From an uncultured Christensenella sp. (lineage in GTDB: Bacteria; Bacillota; Clostridia; Christensenellales; Pumilibacteraceae), in contig CAJTTD010000009.1 of the NCBI GenBank assembly GCA_910579205.1, positions 31,388 through 95,387 of the forward strand: 64,000 bases of DNA. Reading direction: 5' to 3'. Below the pieces are notes generated by a model. It searched no databases, was not told where the DNA came from, and saw only the letters and a list, made by a program, of their open reading frames with translations. This document shows, piece after piece, positions 52,266 through 60,175 of this stretch. Position 1 is the first letter of the stretch. Every line of letters begins with the position of its first letter. Made by a program: the position numbers and the translations under genes.

Positions 52266-52451
52266 GGAAGCGTAATTCTTATCATAGCAATATAATATCA
52301 AAATTAAACATAAAAAGCAAAGACTGTATCCTTCCTTGCTTTTTATCCCGTTAAACCACACATTAAAATGTGTTTTTTTGTGGCAGCAGCGCGGCGAGAG
52401 AAGCGCGGCGAAGAAAACTATATTTATCAACAAATAAAGTAAAAACCTATC

Positions 52452-52477
52452 GCGGCACATTCCAACTGTCGCTACCA
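52452..52477 (+). repeat. Second copy of the tRNA 3'-end direct repeat
   Basis: GCGGCACATT followed by CCAACTGTCGCTACCA, identical to 50791-50816 except for one C-to-T change. Together with the tRNA end itself, these look like attachment-site remnants left by integration at the tRNA gene. Confidence 0.7.
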
Positions 52478-52657
52478 TGTTAAACCCGAAACGAATTATC
52501 GTTTCGGGTTTTACAATTAAATTCGACTATAGGCGAGTGAAATGCAAGCGAGCTTGCATGATATACGCTACGCGTATGAATTGTGCTGTGAACATAGTTA
52601 GGCAAATTTTATTTCATATCGTAAGATATTTCATGTCGCATCCGCGTCATTTCATTA
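52472..52657. repeat. Hairpin-array repeat, copy 2
   Basis: Runs CTACCATGTTAAACCCGAAA, a TTCGGGTTT hairpin, GCAAGCGAGCTTGC, TACGCTACGCGTA, and ATTTCAT hairpins, in the same order as copy 1 at 50976-51180. It reaches into the 3' end of the methyltransferase gene. Confidence 0.75.
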
Positions 52658-53264
52658 AGGAGAAGACGCCGGCGCAATGAGAGATCTGCTCGAATTTTAC
52701 TTTGGGGAATTCTCTTTGCAGCTCGTCGAATACGAAATAAACTTCTTCATCGTCCCATTCGTCTCCCGCAGCTTCTTTGCATTGCTCCAATTCGTGCCAA
52801 TTAAAGAACGCGATGTCTCCGATAAGAATAAAACCGCCTTTTTTCAACAAGTCAAATAATGAGCGGATAAATTTATTTCTGAGGTCATCGGTCAAATGAT
52901 GCAATGAATACGTAGCGATGATAAAGTCGTAAGTATTATGCAAAAGCGGCGCTTTTAAGCCTTGCGAAAAATCGCCTTGAAATAAGTGTGCGTCGGGCAT
53001 TTTGGATTTAGATGTTTCGACCATTCGCTGCGAAAAATCTTGACCCCATATTTCACAGCCGTGTTCGTACAGTTTGGCGGTGAGCGCGCCCGTTCCGAAA
53101 CCTATATCAAGAACCTTTGCGCCCTTTTTCGCCGTAACCAACCGAAAAATTTTTTCTAACACGCCCGTGTATCCCGCAAAAGGATATGTTTTTTCTTCAT
53201 CGGAAAGAGCCACCGTTCTATCGTACTCGTTCGACCACAAGTCGAATTCTTCATTGTTTAACAT
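52647..53264 (-). CDS. Class I SAM-dependent methyltransferase
   Basis: 205-residue methyltransferase of unknown substrate. The SAM-binding motif I is KVLDIGFGTGALTAKLYEHG (about 50-69), followed by the acidic loop of motif II GCEIWGQDFSQRMVETSKSK and motif IV YDFIIATYSLHHLTDD. It resembles small ubiE/tehB-like methyltransferases. The start at 53264 has GGGGT about ten bases upstream; an upstream extension translates repeat DNA. The stop codon lies in the edge of a hairpin-array repeat, so the last residues may have been altered by its insertion. Confidence 0.85.
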   Translation of the reverse strand: MLNNEEFDLWSNEYDRTVALSDEEKTYPFAGYTGVLEKIFRLVTAKKGAKVLDIGFGTGALTAKLYEHGCEIWGQDFSQRMVETSKSKMPDAHLFQGDFSQGLKAPLLHNTYDFIIATYSLHHLTDDLRNKFIRSLFDLLKKGGFILIGDIAFFNWHELEQCKEAAGDEWDDEEVYFVFDELQREFPKVKFEQISHCAGVFSLMK

Positions 53265-53571
53265 AGTATATACCCCGTATGTTTGGCATAAAGTAATGCG
53301 CTTATAAAAACTCTGTTTTATTCTGTCGTCGCAATGTATTATATCAAAAAAGCAACAAAAAAGCAAGCGCGACTTCGGCGCGCAGTTCGCTAAGCGCTCG
53401 GGTGCAACCCGAAGCTCGTGTCGCAGATCGCGCACAATTCGATTGCAATTAAGCAATATATAGCAGACCGCGTTCCACGCGGGGAATTTATTATCTTTTA
53501 TTTAAATATACTAAACGTATTATTAACAATTATTTAAAAGCGAGTTATTCTAATGATGTTCAATGAAAATA
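53265..53571. other. Gap with a second copy of the 50741 hairpin repeat
   Basis: 53378-53434 repeats the GTTCGCTA(G/A)GCGCTCGGG segment found next to the tRNA. Elsewhere no gene or clear signal was identified. Confidence 0.5.
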
Positions 53572-54555
53572 TTAAGCATTTAAAGTAACATTAACTTTAT
53601 TTACATTATCAGTGTTAAAATACGTTATTGTAGAATAATTTGCTTTAAAGTCTTCTAGATTTGTGGGCGAACAAGAAGTATTTTTGATTGTACCTATTTT
53701 ATAAATGTCGTTAGTAATTGATGGTTCGGCTTTTGAGTAAATTAATAATTCTAAAATGCGATGCTTGCAATTTTTAGTTAGCATATCTGTTGAAGGATTG
53801 GATCGAAATTCTATTGTAATATGTTTTTCATCTGTAATTTGTGTTATATCTATAGAGAACGATCCGTTTAAATTTTCTTGATAAATTTGTAAAGAGTTAA
53901 ATGCATCTTCTAAGTTATTTAATGTTTCTTTATCTACATTAGTTTTAGATATAATTGCAGCCGTTTTGTTTTTGTCTAATTCTTGTATAAAGAAAGGGGC
54001 TTGTATGTAGTTTCCTTCATGCAACATATATAAATCTGCATACTCTTTGTTAGTTAAAGTATATTTTAATTTATAACAAGAATAGTATTTGCCGTCATTA
54101 TAAGGTGATTCTATTTTTACACTTAGGTATAAAGTGTTTGTATCTGTATTAACAACATAAGATGTGGAAGAACATGTAATTTCATCGTTTAACATAGCTG
54201 CCACATCAAAACCTTCGGTTTTTAAAAAACTATAAGGAATTGCCAAAGTTTTATTTTTAGAGTACCAGTTAAAATTTTTGTATTCTTCAATTATGTTGTT
54301 GTAATAATCACTATTTAAAACATCTTGCAGTATTTGGCTGTATTCGGCAACCGGTTTTTCTATGTCGGTGTTTGGATCGGGGTTTTCGGTTTTTTGGTTG
54401 CAGGCAGTAAGGGTCAGTGGGGTCAATGCCAGCGTGGAAGCTAATGCCAGTGTTGCTATGGCTTTTGTAAGTTTTGGTTTGCTTGCATTATGTTTCGAAG
54501 TTTGTTCTGTTTCCGCGCTTTGTTTATAGCCTTTTAGTTTTGTTATTATGTTCAT
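53572..54555 (-). CDS. Putative lipoprotein
   Basis: 327-residue protein with a long basic N-terminus, a hydrophobic stretch (IATLALASTLALTPLTL) and the lipobox LTLTAC ending at Cys52, so it is probably lipidated and held on the outside of the membrane. The mature part has no recognised domain. It is markedly more AT-rich than flanking genes and lies next to an IS3 relic, which points to recent acquisition. TGAGGTAAAA precedes the ATG. Confidence 0.7.
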   Translation of the reverse strand: MNIITKLKGYKQSAETEQTSKHNASKPKLTKAIATLALASTLALTPLTLTACNQKTENPDPNTDIEKPVAEYSQILQDVLNSDYYNNIIEEYKNFNWYSKNKTLAIPYSFLKTEGFDVAAMLNDEITCSSTSYVVNTDTNTLYLSVKIESPYNDGKYYSCYKLKYTLTNKEYADLYMLHEGNYIQAPFFIQELDKNKTAAIISKTNVDKETLNNLEDAFNSLQIYQENLNGSFSIDITQITDEKHITIEFRSNPSTDMLTKNCKHRILELLIYSKAEPSITNDIYKIGTIKNTSCSPTNLEDFKANYSTITYFNTDNVNKVNVTLNA

Positions 54556-54575
54556 TTTTACCTCACTTATGGTAT

Positions 54576-54604
54576 ATATTATCTTATTATTAGAAGCGCG
54601 TCAA
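54576..54604 (-). promoter_or_regulatory. Promoter of the lipoprotein gene
   Basis: TTGACG and TAATAT with a 17-bp spacer on the minus strand, 21 bases before the ATG. Confidence 0.65.
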
Positions 54605-54639
54605 GATTAAATCAAACAAAAAGCGCTATGAACCTCGGA

Positions 54640-54965
54640 AGTCGAACAGAAAAACAGTTGATATCTTGTGAACGAGTTAGGTATTGCACCGAGCTCATTT
54701 CGTTTACAATGAGAGACATTCTGTATGTACTCTTTGAGACAGCGGAAGAATTTGTCCACTGTCTCAAACCTTTCGGCGTAAAACATCTATATCTTTAACC
54801 GTCCGAAAAAGTGCTCGATTACATTTTTATCCAATCAGTTGCCTTTTCGCGACTGCTTTGGATAATGCTATGTTTTTTCAGTTGACTTTTATATGCTTTC
54901 ATTTGATATTGCAAACCTTGGTCGGAGTACTGTATAGGTGTTACGCTTTGCTGTAAGTCGGTTGA
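54640..54965 (-). pseudogene. IS3-family (IS150-type) transposase OrfB remnant
   Basis: Conceptual translation in shifting frames gives TPIQYSDQGLQYQMKAYKSQ, then NVIEHFFGRLK and MFYAERFETVDKFFRCLKEY, the hallmark C-terminal part of IS3-group transposases (DDE catalytic end). Stops and frame changes are frequent and the 5' two thirds of the gene and the IS ends are missing. Boundaries are approximate. Confidence 0.8.
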
Positions 54966-55093
54966 CGATAAATATAAAGACGGGCAAGTATTATTACGAC
55001 ATGAATGAGGAGTACGACCGAATTACGGTAGTAGACGGCTTGCAACAATTTTTCAAAAAAGCGTTGTCCGAAATTCGCGATCGGCGCGCATGA
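54962..55093 (+). pseudogene. 3' fragment of an unidentified gene cut by the IS3 relic
   Basis: An open frame without a credible start encodes INIKTGKYYYDMNEEYDRIT followed by VVDGLQQFFKKALSEIRDRR and a stop. Its compact, native-looking sequence and its position at the edge of the IS relic suggest the C-terminus of a truncated gene. The pattern is reminiscent of SUKH/SMI1 immunity-protein C-termini, but this is a guess. Confidence 0.4.
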
Positions 55094-55101
55094 TATTTTG
55101 C

Positions 55102-55130
55102 TTGCATTCATTTCTTTAAAGCGATATAAT
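55102..55130 (+). promoter_or_regulatory. Promoter of the two-helix membrane protein gene
   Basis: TTGCAT, 17-bp spacer, TATAAT, with a start codon about 40 bases downstream. Confidence 0.65.
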
Positions 55131-55173
55131 TTTTGTAGTATTATTTAATCGTACAATTATCGGAGCAAGCACA

Positions 55174-55734
55174 TTGTTTGAAACAAAATCGACGTCGAAT
55201 ATAAAAAATACGCTTACCGTCCAAAAAAGCCGTATAAAGCGCATTGCCGTTGATTACTTATGCGCGGCTTTATTAATATTGCTTTTGGATACGATCTGTC
55301 TGATCGTTGCATTAACGCTCGAAGACAAGGCTCATGCAAATAGGATATTATATGCGGTCATACCGTGTTTATCGGTTTTTTTCGCGGTACTTTTGTTTTT
55401 TTCGATAAAACGATTTTTGCTTTTTCATGCTTTTGATCGAGCGCGGTTTTATAACGAGTGTAAAATAAAGATAGATTGCAAGCGCGTCAAGTTTACTACG
55501 TATACGACGACAAGAACCAGCCCGCCCGATATTATAGCGATCGTTTTCGTCGATGCCGATAGTAAAAAATACGTTTATGTTTTACCGAATCAATTGATCT
55601 ATACAAAAAAAGTGCGAGAGGCAGTGCGGAAGAAATGTGCGGGCAGATCTGTGGAATTTATATGTTATAACAATACTAAGATGATAAAAAGTTGCGAAAT
55701 TTTGAACCAAACATTAAATAGCGATTTAACATAG
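55174..55734 (+). CDS. Two-helix membrane protein, function unknown
   Basis: 186-residue protein with membrane segments at about 27-48 (LCAALLILLLDTICLIVAL) and 58-78, then a cytoplasmic basic domain with KIDCKRVKFTTYTTTRTSPP and a conserved-looking VFVDADSKKYVYVLPNQLIY strand region. Start is TTG at 55174 with CGGAG ten bases upstream. It stands alone on its own promoter. No family is recognised. Confidence 0.6.
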   Translation: MFETKSTSNIKNTLTVQKSRIKRIAVDYLCAALLILLLDTICLIVALTLEDKAHANRILYAVIPCLSVFFAVLLFFSIKRFLLFHAFDRARFYNECKIKIDCKRVKFTTYTTTRTSPPDIIAIVFVDADSKKYVYVLPNQLIYTKKVREAVRKKCAGRSVEFICYNNTKMIKSCEILNQTLNSDLT

Positions 55735-55821
55735 AACATTCATTTTCAGTATGGATCATCTCGGTAAAATAAGCCGAACAACGAGTTTTCGGCTTTTATT
55801 GCTTGCCTACAGTTTCGTGTC

Positions 55822-55832
55822 CCGAATGGCTA
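55822..55832. repeat. Isolated MITE end
   Basis: CCGAATGGCTA, identical to the right terminal repeat of the element at 47977-48261, with no matching partner nearby. It could be a solo remnant or chance. Confidence 0.35.
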
Positions 55833-55870
55833 TCATCGAAAATACTGCGTAGCGAGATATTTTCAACCGC

Positions 55871-55899
55871 TTGTGAAAAGTTTGTTTTTGTGATACAAT
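55871..55899 (+). promoter_or_regulatory. Promoter of the flavodoxin-fold reductase gene
   Basis: TTGTGA, 17-bp spacer, TACAAT with TGTGA just before it; the start codon is 27 bases downstream. Confidence 0.6.
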
Positions 55900-55925
55900 T
55901 ACCGTATTATTAAACGGAGGCGGCA

Positions 55926-56483
55926 ATGAAAATAACATTGATAAACGGCAGCGCGCGCAACAACGGCAGTTGCAATTATTTGTTGGATAGTTTTGTCGGC
56001 GGCATTGCGCCGCGCAATGTCCAAACTGTCAAATATTGCGTGGGCGACGCCGATCTGCATTTTTGCAAAGGCTGCAAAAAATGTTACATAGACGGAAAGT
56101 GCGTGCAGACCGACGACGCGCAAAAGATAGTAAATGATATTTTGACCGCCGACATAGTGGTTATTGCCGCGCCGTCGTATTGGGCGGACGTTCCCGCACA
56201 GCTCAAAACATTGTTCGACAGAACTACTCCGTACGGCGATACCAATCCCAATAGGATATTTACGGCAAGCAAGCCAATTAAAGGAATTGCCATAGCCGTT
56301 CGCGCTGGCGTGAGAGAGCAAGAAAACAACCTCATATTAAATGCCGTCGAACACTATTTCGGGCATTTAGGCATCGATACCGTAAAACGTATATCAATAA
56401 CGCAAGTAGACAAGCTCGAAGATCTTATATATGATCACGAAAGCGACATTAGACAGCTCGTCGATTTTGCAAAAACGTTATAG
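55926..56483 (+). CDS. Flavodoxin-fold NAD(P)H-dependent oxidoreductase
   Basis: 185-residue FMN protein. The phosphate-binding loop is LINGSARNNGSCNYLLDSF, and VVIAAPSYWADVPAQLKTLFDR is the family's second flavin loop. The cysteine cluster HFCKGCKKCYIDGKC (C-x2-C-x2-C-x5-C) resembles that of iron-sulfur flavoproteins and related FMN reductases; whether it binds a 4Fe-4S cluster is open. ACGGAGGCGGCA precedes the ATG. It is a single-gene unit ended by a hairpin at 56541. Confidence 0.88.
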   Translation: MKITLINGSARNNGSCNYLLDSFVGGIAPRNVQTVKYCVGDADLHFCKGCKKCYIDGKCVQTDDAQKIVNDILTADIVVIAAPSYWADVPAQLKTLFDRTTPYGDTNPNRIFTASKPIKGIAIAVRAGVREQENNLILNAVEHYFGHLGIDTVKRISITQVDKLEDLIYDHESDIRQLVDFAKTL

Positions 56484-56540
56484 CGCCGATGATTTAGTTA
56501 TCGCACGTCTAAAAAGCGTTTTACGCATGCGGAGAAAAGC

Positions 56541-56564
56541 GGCAGATAAAAGCCGTTTTTTTGC
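56541..56564 (+). terminator. Terminator of the flavodoxin-fold gene
   Basis: Short CGGC/GCCG stem flanked by A-rich sequence and seven T residues. Confidence 0.6.
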
Positions 56565-56572
56565 TATCGCTA

Positions 56573-56601
56573 TTTACAAATCGCGATAAATATGCTACAA
56601 T
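56573..56601 (+). promoter_or_regulatory. Promoter of the PP-loop ATPase / EFR1 operon
   Basis: TTTACA, 17-bp spacer, TACAAT preceded by TATGC; start codon 35 bases downstream. Confidence 0.65.
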
Positions 56602-56635
56602 CAAAGGGTATTCGAGTATCGTATAGGGGAAAAAT

Positions 56636-58024
56636 ATGTACTGTTTGCAAAACAGATGGAAACTCGAAAATAAGCGGCTTAGGTATTACGGTTTACGCAA
56701 TAAATCGGTAATGTTTAAAAACGTCGTAAAACTCACCGCCAAGCAAGCGAAGATAGTCGGCCGTCTGCCGTGCGAACTTACAAGCGAAGAATGTAAATGC
56801 ATCGGCAAGCTCATAGGTGCGCAGATAGTAGACGAGAGCGCAAAGCGCGTTACACCGCGTTCGCTCGACGAAGCGCGGTTTTGCGTTAACTGCGCGGCTA
56901 ACGATTTTATCATACCCGGGCTCGAATTCGACGAAAACGGCTTGTGTCCGATGTGTCAGACCGTTGACGAAACAAAAGAGCTTAAAAGCGTAGTGCCTAT
57001 CATGAACACTTTTCCCCGATCCAAAAAGTCGAGGTTCGATGTGGCGGTATTTTATACGGGCGGCAAGGACTCCACGTTCGTTTTGTACTATCTGTCCAAA
57101 GTTTTGAACCTACGCGTGCTTGCGCTCACTTGGGAGATACCGTACATATCGGAAAACGCGGCTAAAAGCATTCAAAACGCCAAGCGGAACTTGGCTAACG
57201 TTGAATTTATCACGCGCAAAGTATGCGACGCCGATCTTAAAAAAATATACACGCACTTGTATAAAATATCCGACAATACGTGTATGTGTCCGTCGCTCGC
57301 GTACGTGTTGTTTTATCCCGAGCTGGTGGCAAACAAAGTGCCGTACTTTGTCGCGGGCAACGAACGCGCGCAGCTAGTCGGGCTATACTACAATCACATT
57401 GCGCCTAAACTTGCGTACGGCTTCGCAAACAACAAAGCTCTCAATTTTTTTATCAATTTGGGTCGGGTTCTCACTCTTCGTCCGCCGCTAAAAAAAGGGC
57501 AGTTCCACACTCTCGCCACTATGAAGCAGCTTGCTTACGGCGATAATGTATTCAAAAAGATATCGGGCTACGGCAACGCGCTTGTAAGCAATGCCGTCGA
57601 GGCTATCCACACCGTGCCGCTCATGGTCAAGCCGCTCGAGCGCGCTATAAGGCGTTCGTCGTGGAGCGGAAATATCCCCGCGTTCGTGCAAGTGGACTTA
57701 GACGAAGTTTGCGGCGGCGCGTATAATTGGAAAGAGATAAAAGACACCATCGTTTCGGAATGCGGGTGGATCCCGCCCGACGAGAGCGACAAAGGGCTAC
57801 ACACGAGCTGCAAGATAGAAAAGTGTAAAGAATATTCGCAGTTCAAGCGTTTTTACGAAATGAAAAGCGATATGATCCCGTTCAGTGCGCTCGAGATAGC
57901 GATCGCGAGCAGAGATAAGGCATTATCCAAAGCCGAGGCGATAGCGGAACTGAAAGCCTCGCTCGGGTTCGGCTTGGACGAGATCCCCGAGTGCGCTATA
58001 ATGAAAGGGTATTTCGAGCAATGA
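56636..58024 (+). CDS. PP-loop ATP pyrophosphatase with N-terminal zinc ribbon
   Basis: 462-residue N-type ATP pyrophosphatase. The PP-loop is VFYTGGKDSTFVLYYLSK (TGGKDST at 141-147). Before it lies a CxxC-x17-CxxC ribbon (Cys83, 86, 104, 107 in RFCVNCAAND...GLCPMC), the layout seen in WbpG/PseA-type sugar amidotransferases. The enzyme probably adenylates a substrate and transfers N or S, but the substrate is unknown. It overlaps the next gene by four bases, so it works with a flavodoxin/ferredoxin redox partner. Confidence 0.8.
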   Translation: MYCLQNRWKLENKRLRYYGLRNKSVMFKNVVKLTAKQAKIVGRLPCELTSEECKCIGKLIGAQIVDESAKRVTPRSLDEARFCVNCAANDFIIPGLEFDENGLCPMCQTVDETKELKSVVPIMNTFPRSKKSRFDVAVFYTGGKDSTFVLYYLSKVLNLRVLALTWEIPYISENAAKSIQNAKRNLANVEFITRKVCDADLKKIYTHLYKISDNTCMCPSLAYVLFYPELVANKVPYFVAGNERAQLVGLYYNHIAPKLAYGFANNKALNFFINLGRVLTLRPPLKKGQFHTLATMKQLAYGDNVFKKISGYGNALVSNAVEAIHTVPLMVKPLERAIRRSSWSGNIPAFVQVDLDEVCGGAYNWKEIKDTIVSECGWIPPDESDKGLHTSCKIEKCKEYSQFKRFYEMKSDMIPFSALEIAIASRDKALSKAEAIAELKASLGFGLDEIPECAIMKGYFEQ

Positions 58025-58701
58025 ACGCCGTGCTTTACTATTCCGCAACGGGGCAAAGCGAAAAGATAGCCCGATATATCGCCCAAAAAACCGCGTTCGA
58101 GGCGGCGGATATACTGTCGCTCGAACACAAAGAGTTCGACAACGCGGCGATCGTATTTCCCGTGCATTGTCAAAGCATACCCCGACCGGTTAAACAATGT
58201 CTTAACGACATAGTAGTCGGCAATCTGACTGTCATCGCCGTTTACGGCAGAATGTGCCACGGCAACGTCTTGCGCGAGATCCAAAATAAGTATGCGCACA
58301 ACATAGTCGCAGCGGCGTACGTTCCCGCCAAGCATGCGTATCTGCCCGACAAGAGTTTCGATAGATTCGACGAGCTTCAGCCGCTTTTGGATAAGATGTT
58401 TCGCCCCGCGCCCGTAGAGATACCCAAGGCGTTTAGAAATCCGCTGTCCGACGTTTTTAAGAAGTGGCGCAGCAGAATGGGCGTAAAGCTGTATCGCGAC
58501 GATAGCTGCTACGGCTGCGGAGTTTGCGACGGCGTGTGTCCGTACGGCGCGATAAACAAGGGCAAACCCAACCGAAAATGCATACGCTGTCTCGCGTGCG
58601 CGGCGCGATGTCCCAAAAACGCTTTGCACGCCGACAACCGCTTTTTCATGCGCTTGTATCTGAAAAAGAAAAAAACAGACGATCTCGAGATATTTGTATA
58701 G
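58021..58701 (+). CDS. EFR1-type flavodoxin/2x[4Fe-4S] ferredoxin fusion
   Basis: 226-residue electron-transfer protein. The N-terminal 150 residues form a flavodoxin with FMN loop YYSATGQSEKIARYIAQ (7-23); the C-terminus has two 4Fe-4S motifs, CYGCGVCDGVCPYGAI and CIRCLACAARCPKNAL. This is the EFR1-family arrangement. The ATG at 58021 overlaps the PP-loop ATPase stop by four bases, so it probably supplies electrons for, or in step with, that enzyme. Confidence 0.9.
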   Translation: MNAVLYYSATGQSEKIARYIAQKTAFEAADILSLEHKEFDNAAIVFPVHCQSIPRPVKQCLNDIVVGNLTVIAVYGRMCHGNVLREIQNKYAHNIVAAAYVPAKHAYLPDKSFDRFDELQPLLDKMFRPAPVEIPKAFRNPLSDVFKKWRSRMGVKLYRDDSCYGCGVCDGVCPYGAINKGKPNRKCIRCLACAARCPKNALHADNRFFMRLYLKKKKTDDLEIFV

Positions 58702-58876
58702 CGCATCAAGCTGGCGAGCCATTGATCGAAAGTTTATTTAAAAAACAGTTTCCGATCGCGCGCATGCGCCGCGGTCATAGCGCCGCACCGATACAAAAAT
58801 TTACGTTTTATTATGAAAATACGATTTAGCGCAACGTAAAGTTGCAAAAAACGCAAAAAAAGCAACCTTGGCGCGG

Positions 58877-58905
58877 TTGAAAACGCTTAACGCATCTGCT
58901 ATAAT
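58877..58905 (+). promoter_or_regulatory. Promoter of the XRE-GyrI gene
   Basis: TTGAAA, 17-bp spacer, perfect TATAAT at 58900-58905; start codon 29 bases downstream. Confidence 0.8.
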
Positions 58906-58936
58906 GTTCGTGATTTCCGCAAAAGGAGAACATTAT
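58901..58936. promoter_or_regulatory. Perfect 9-bp inverted repeat over the -10 and start codon
   Basis: ATAATGTTC (58901-58909) and GAACATTAT (58928-58936) flank the transcript start and ribosome-binding site. It is placed as an autoregulatory operator for the XRE-GyrI protein or as an mRNA stem masking the start. Confidence 0.55.
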
Positions 58937-59624
58937 GAGTTTAGGAAAGAACATACAGTTTTTGAGAAAACTGCACAACAAAATGACGCAAGAAGAGCTT
59001 GCGGAAAAAATGCAAGTGTCGCGGCAGACCGTATCCAAATGGGAGCTGGACGCCGGTTATCCCGAAATAGACAAAGTTCTCGAACTCTGCGATCTGTTTT
59101 CGGCGTCGTTGGATAATCTTTTGCGCGAGGACATGACGTCGTTCGACGATTCGTATTCCGATTTGCGGATAGAAAAGGTCAAAAGCTTTAAATATACTGC
59201 GTACACCGTCATAAGCGGCGATCCCGAAACCGACGCTATAGACCGCATGCGCAAAACGGCAATAGCCGCGGGCGATAAAACGCCCGATATTATCGGCTGG
59301 GATTTTCCGTGCGTTTCGCAAGAACAGCGCAGTGTTCACCGCTTGCACGGTTACACCGCGGCATGGGTGATACCCGACGGCGTAGCGCCGCAAGGCGGTT
59401 GCGAGGTCGCCGTCAATCCCCCGTGCAAGTATGCTGCGATAACCGTCAAAGACCCGATGTCCGCGCCGTTCAGCATTATTCCCAATGCGTACAAAACGCT
59501 TATGGCGTACATACAGACAAACGGATACGGCCCGCCCGACGTGCCGCCCGCGGTCGGATGTTTCGAGCGTTCATATTTTAAAGACAGCGCGGAATACATG
59601 GACATATTTGTGGCTGTCAAATAA
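58935..59624 (+). CDS. XRE-family regulator with GyrI-like ligand-binding domain
   Basis: 229-residue one-component regulator. Residues 1-65 form an XRE helix-turn-helix (NKMTQEELAEKMQVSRQTVS); residues 75-229 resemble a GyrI/AraC effector-binding domain (KSFKYTAYTVISGDPETDAI, then YTAAWVIPDGVAPQGGCEVA), known to bind drug-like small molecules. Shine-Dalgarno AAAGGAGAAC lies seven bases before the ATG. The next gene, a PNPOx-like protein 17 bases on, is probably co-transcribed and may be its regulated partner. Confidence 0.85.
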   Translation: MSLGKNIQFLRKLHNKMTQEELAEKMQVSRQTVSKWELDAGYPEIDKVLELCDLFSASLDNLLREDMTSFDDSYSDLRIEKVKSFKYTAYTVISGDPETDAIDRMRKTAIAAGDKTPDIIGWDFPCVSQEQRSVHRLHGYTAAWVIPDGVAPQGGCEVAVNPPCKYAAITVKDPMSAPFSIIPNAYKTLMAYIQTNGYGPPDVPPAVGCFERSYFKDSAEYMDIFVAVK

Positions 59625-59641
59625 CGATCGGAGGTCAAGTC

Positions 59642-60097
59642 ATGGAGATAAAAGCAAGCGATATACAAAAGCAGCGGATAGCGGAGATCGAAGCGCAGGC
59701 CGACGCGCTTGTAGCCGAATGCGACGTGATGTTTGTCGCGTCGGTCAACGAACACGGATATCCTCGGGTCTGTTGCGTAAACAAGCTTAAAGACAACGGG
59801 TTTAGAGACATTTATTTCGTTACGTCCAAAAGGAGCGAAAAACAAGGCAAAGCAAAACACTTTGAAACGGATACGCGGTCGAGCGTTTGTTTCAGACGCG
59901 GCGGCGATTCGTTGACGCTCGTCGGGAATGCGGATATCATAACCGATAAAAACGAGATGCGCGAACTGTGGAACGAGAACGACCGCGCCTTTTTTCCCAA
60001 AGGACTCGACGATCCAAAGATACGGTTCGTGCATTTTCGCACTGCGGAAGCGACGTTTTGGATAGGTCATAAATTCAGAACGGTCAAATATCGGTAG
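59642..60097 (+). CDS. Pyridoxamine 5'-phosphate oxidase-fold flavin protein
   Basis: 151-residue split-barrel protein with the PNPOx-like start CDVMFVASVNEHGYPRVCCV, DIYFVTSKRSEKQGKAKHFE and RFVHFRTAEATFWIGHKFRT. Such small members are usually FMN- or F420-binding reductases of unknown substrate rather than true PdxH. GGAGGTCAAGTC precedes the ATG. It forms a likely two-gene unit with the XRE-GyrI regulator, suggesting a detoxification role. Confidence 0.85.
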   Translation: MEIKASDIQKQRIAEIEAQADALVAECDVMFVASVNEHGYPRVCCVNKLKDNGFRDIYFVTSKRSEKQGKAKHFETDTRSSVCFRRGGDSLTLVGNADIITDKNEMRELWNENDRAFFPKGLDDPKIRFVHFRTAEATFWIGHKFRTVKYR

Positions 60098-60175
60098 ATA
60101 CGTTATTGCCGTCGCCAATGAGGTCGAGCATCGCGAATTTTCTATTCGGCGACCGTCTGCAAATATGCCATACGT

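Noticed and set aside
52104..52478. 124-residue minus-strand frame
   Set aside because: Its sequence (RHCAERSDKAI repeats) is translation of the palindromic repeats.
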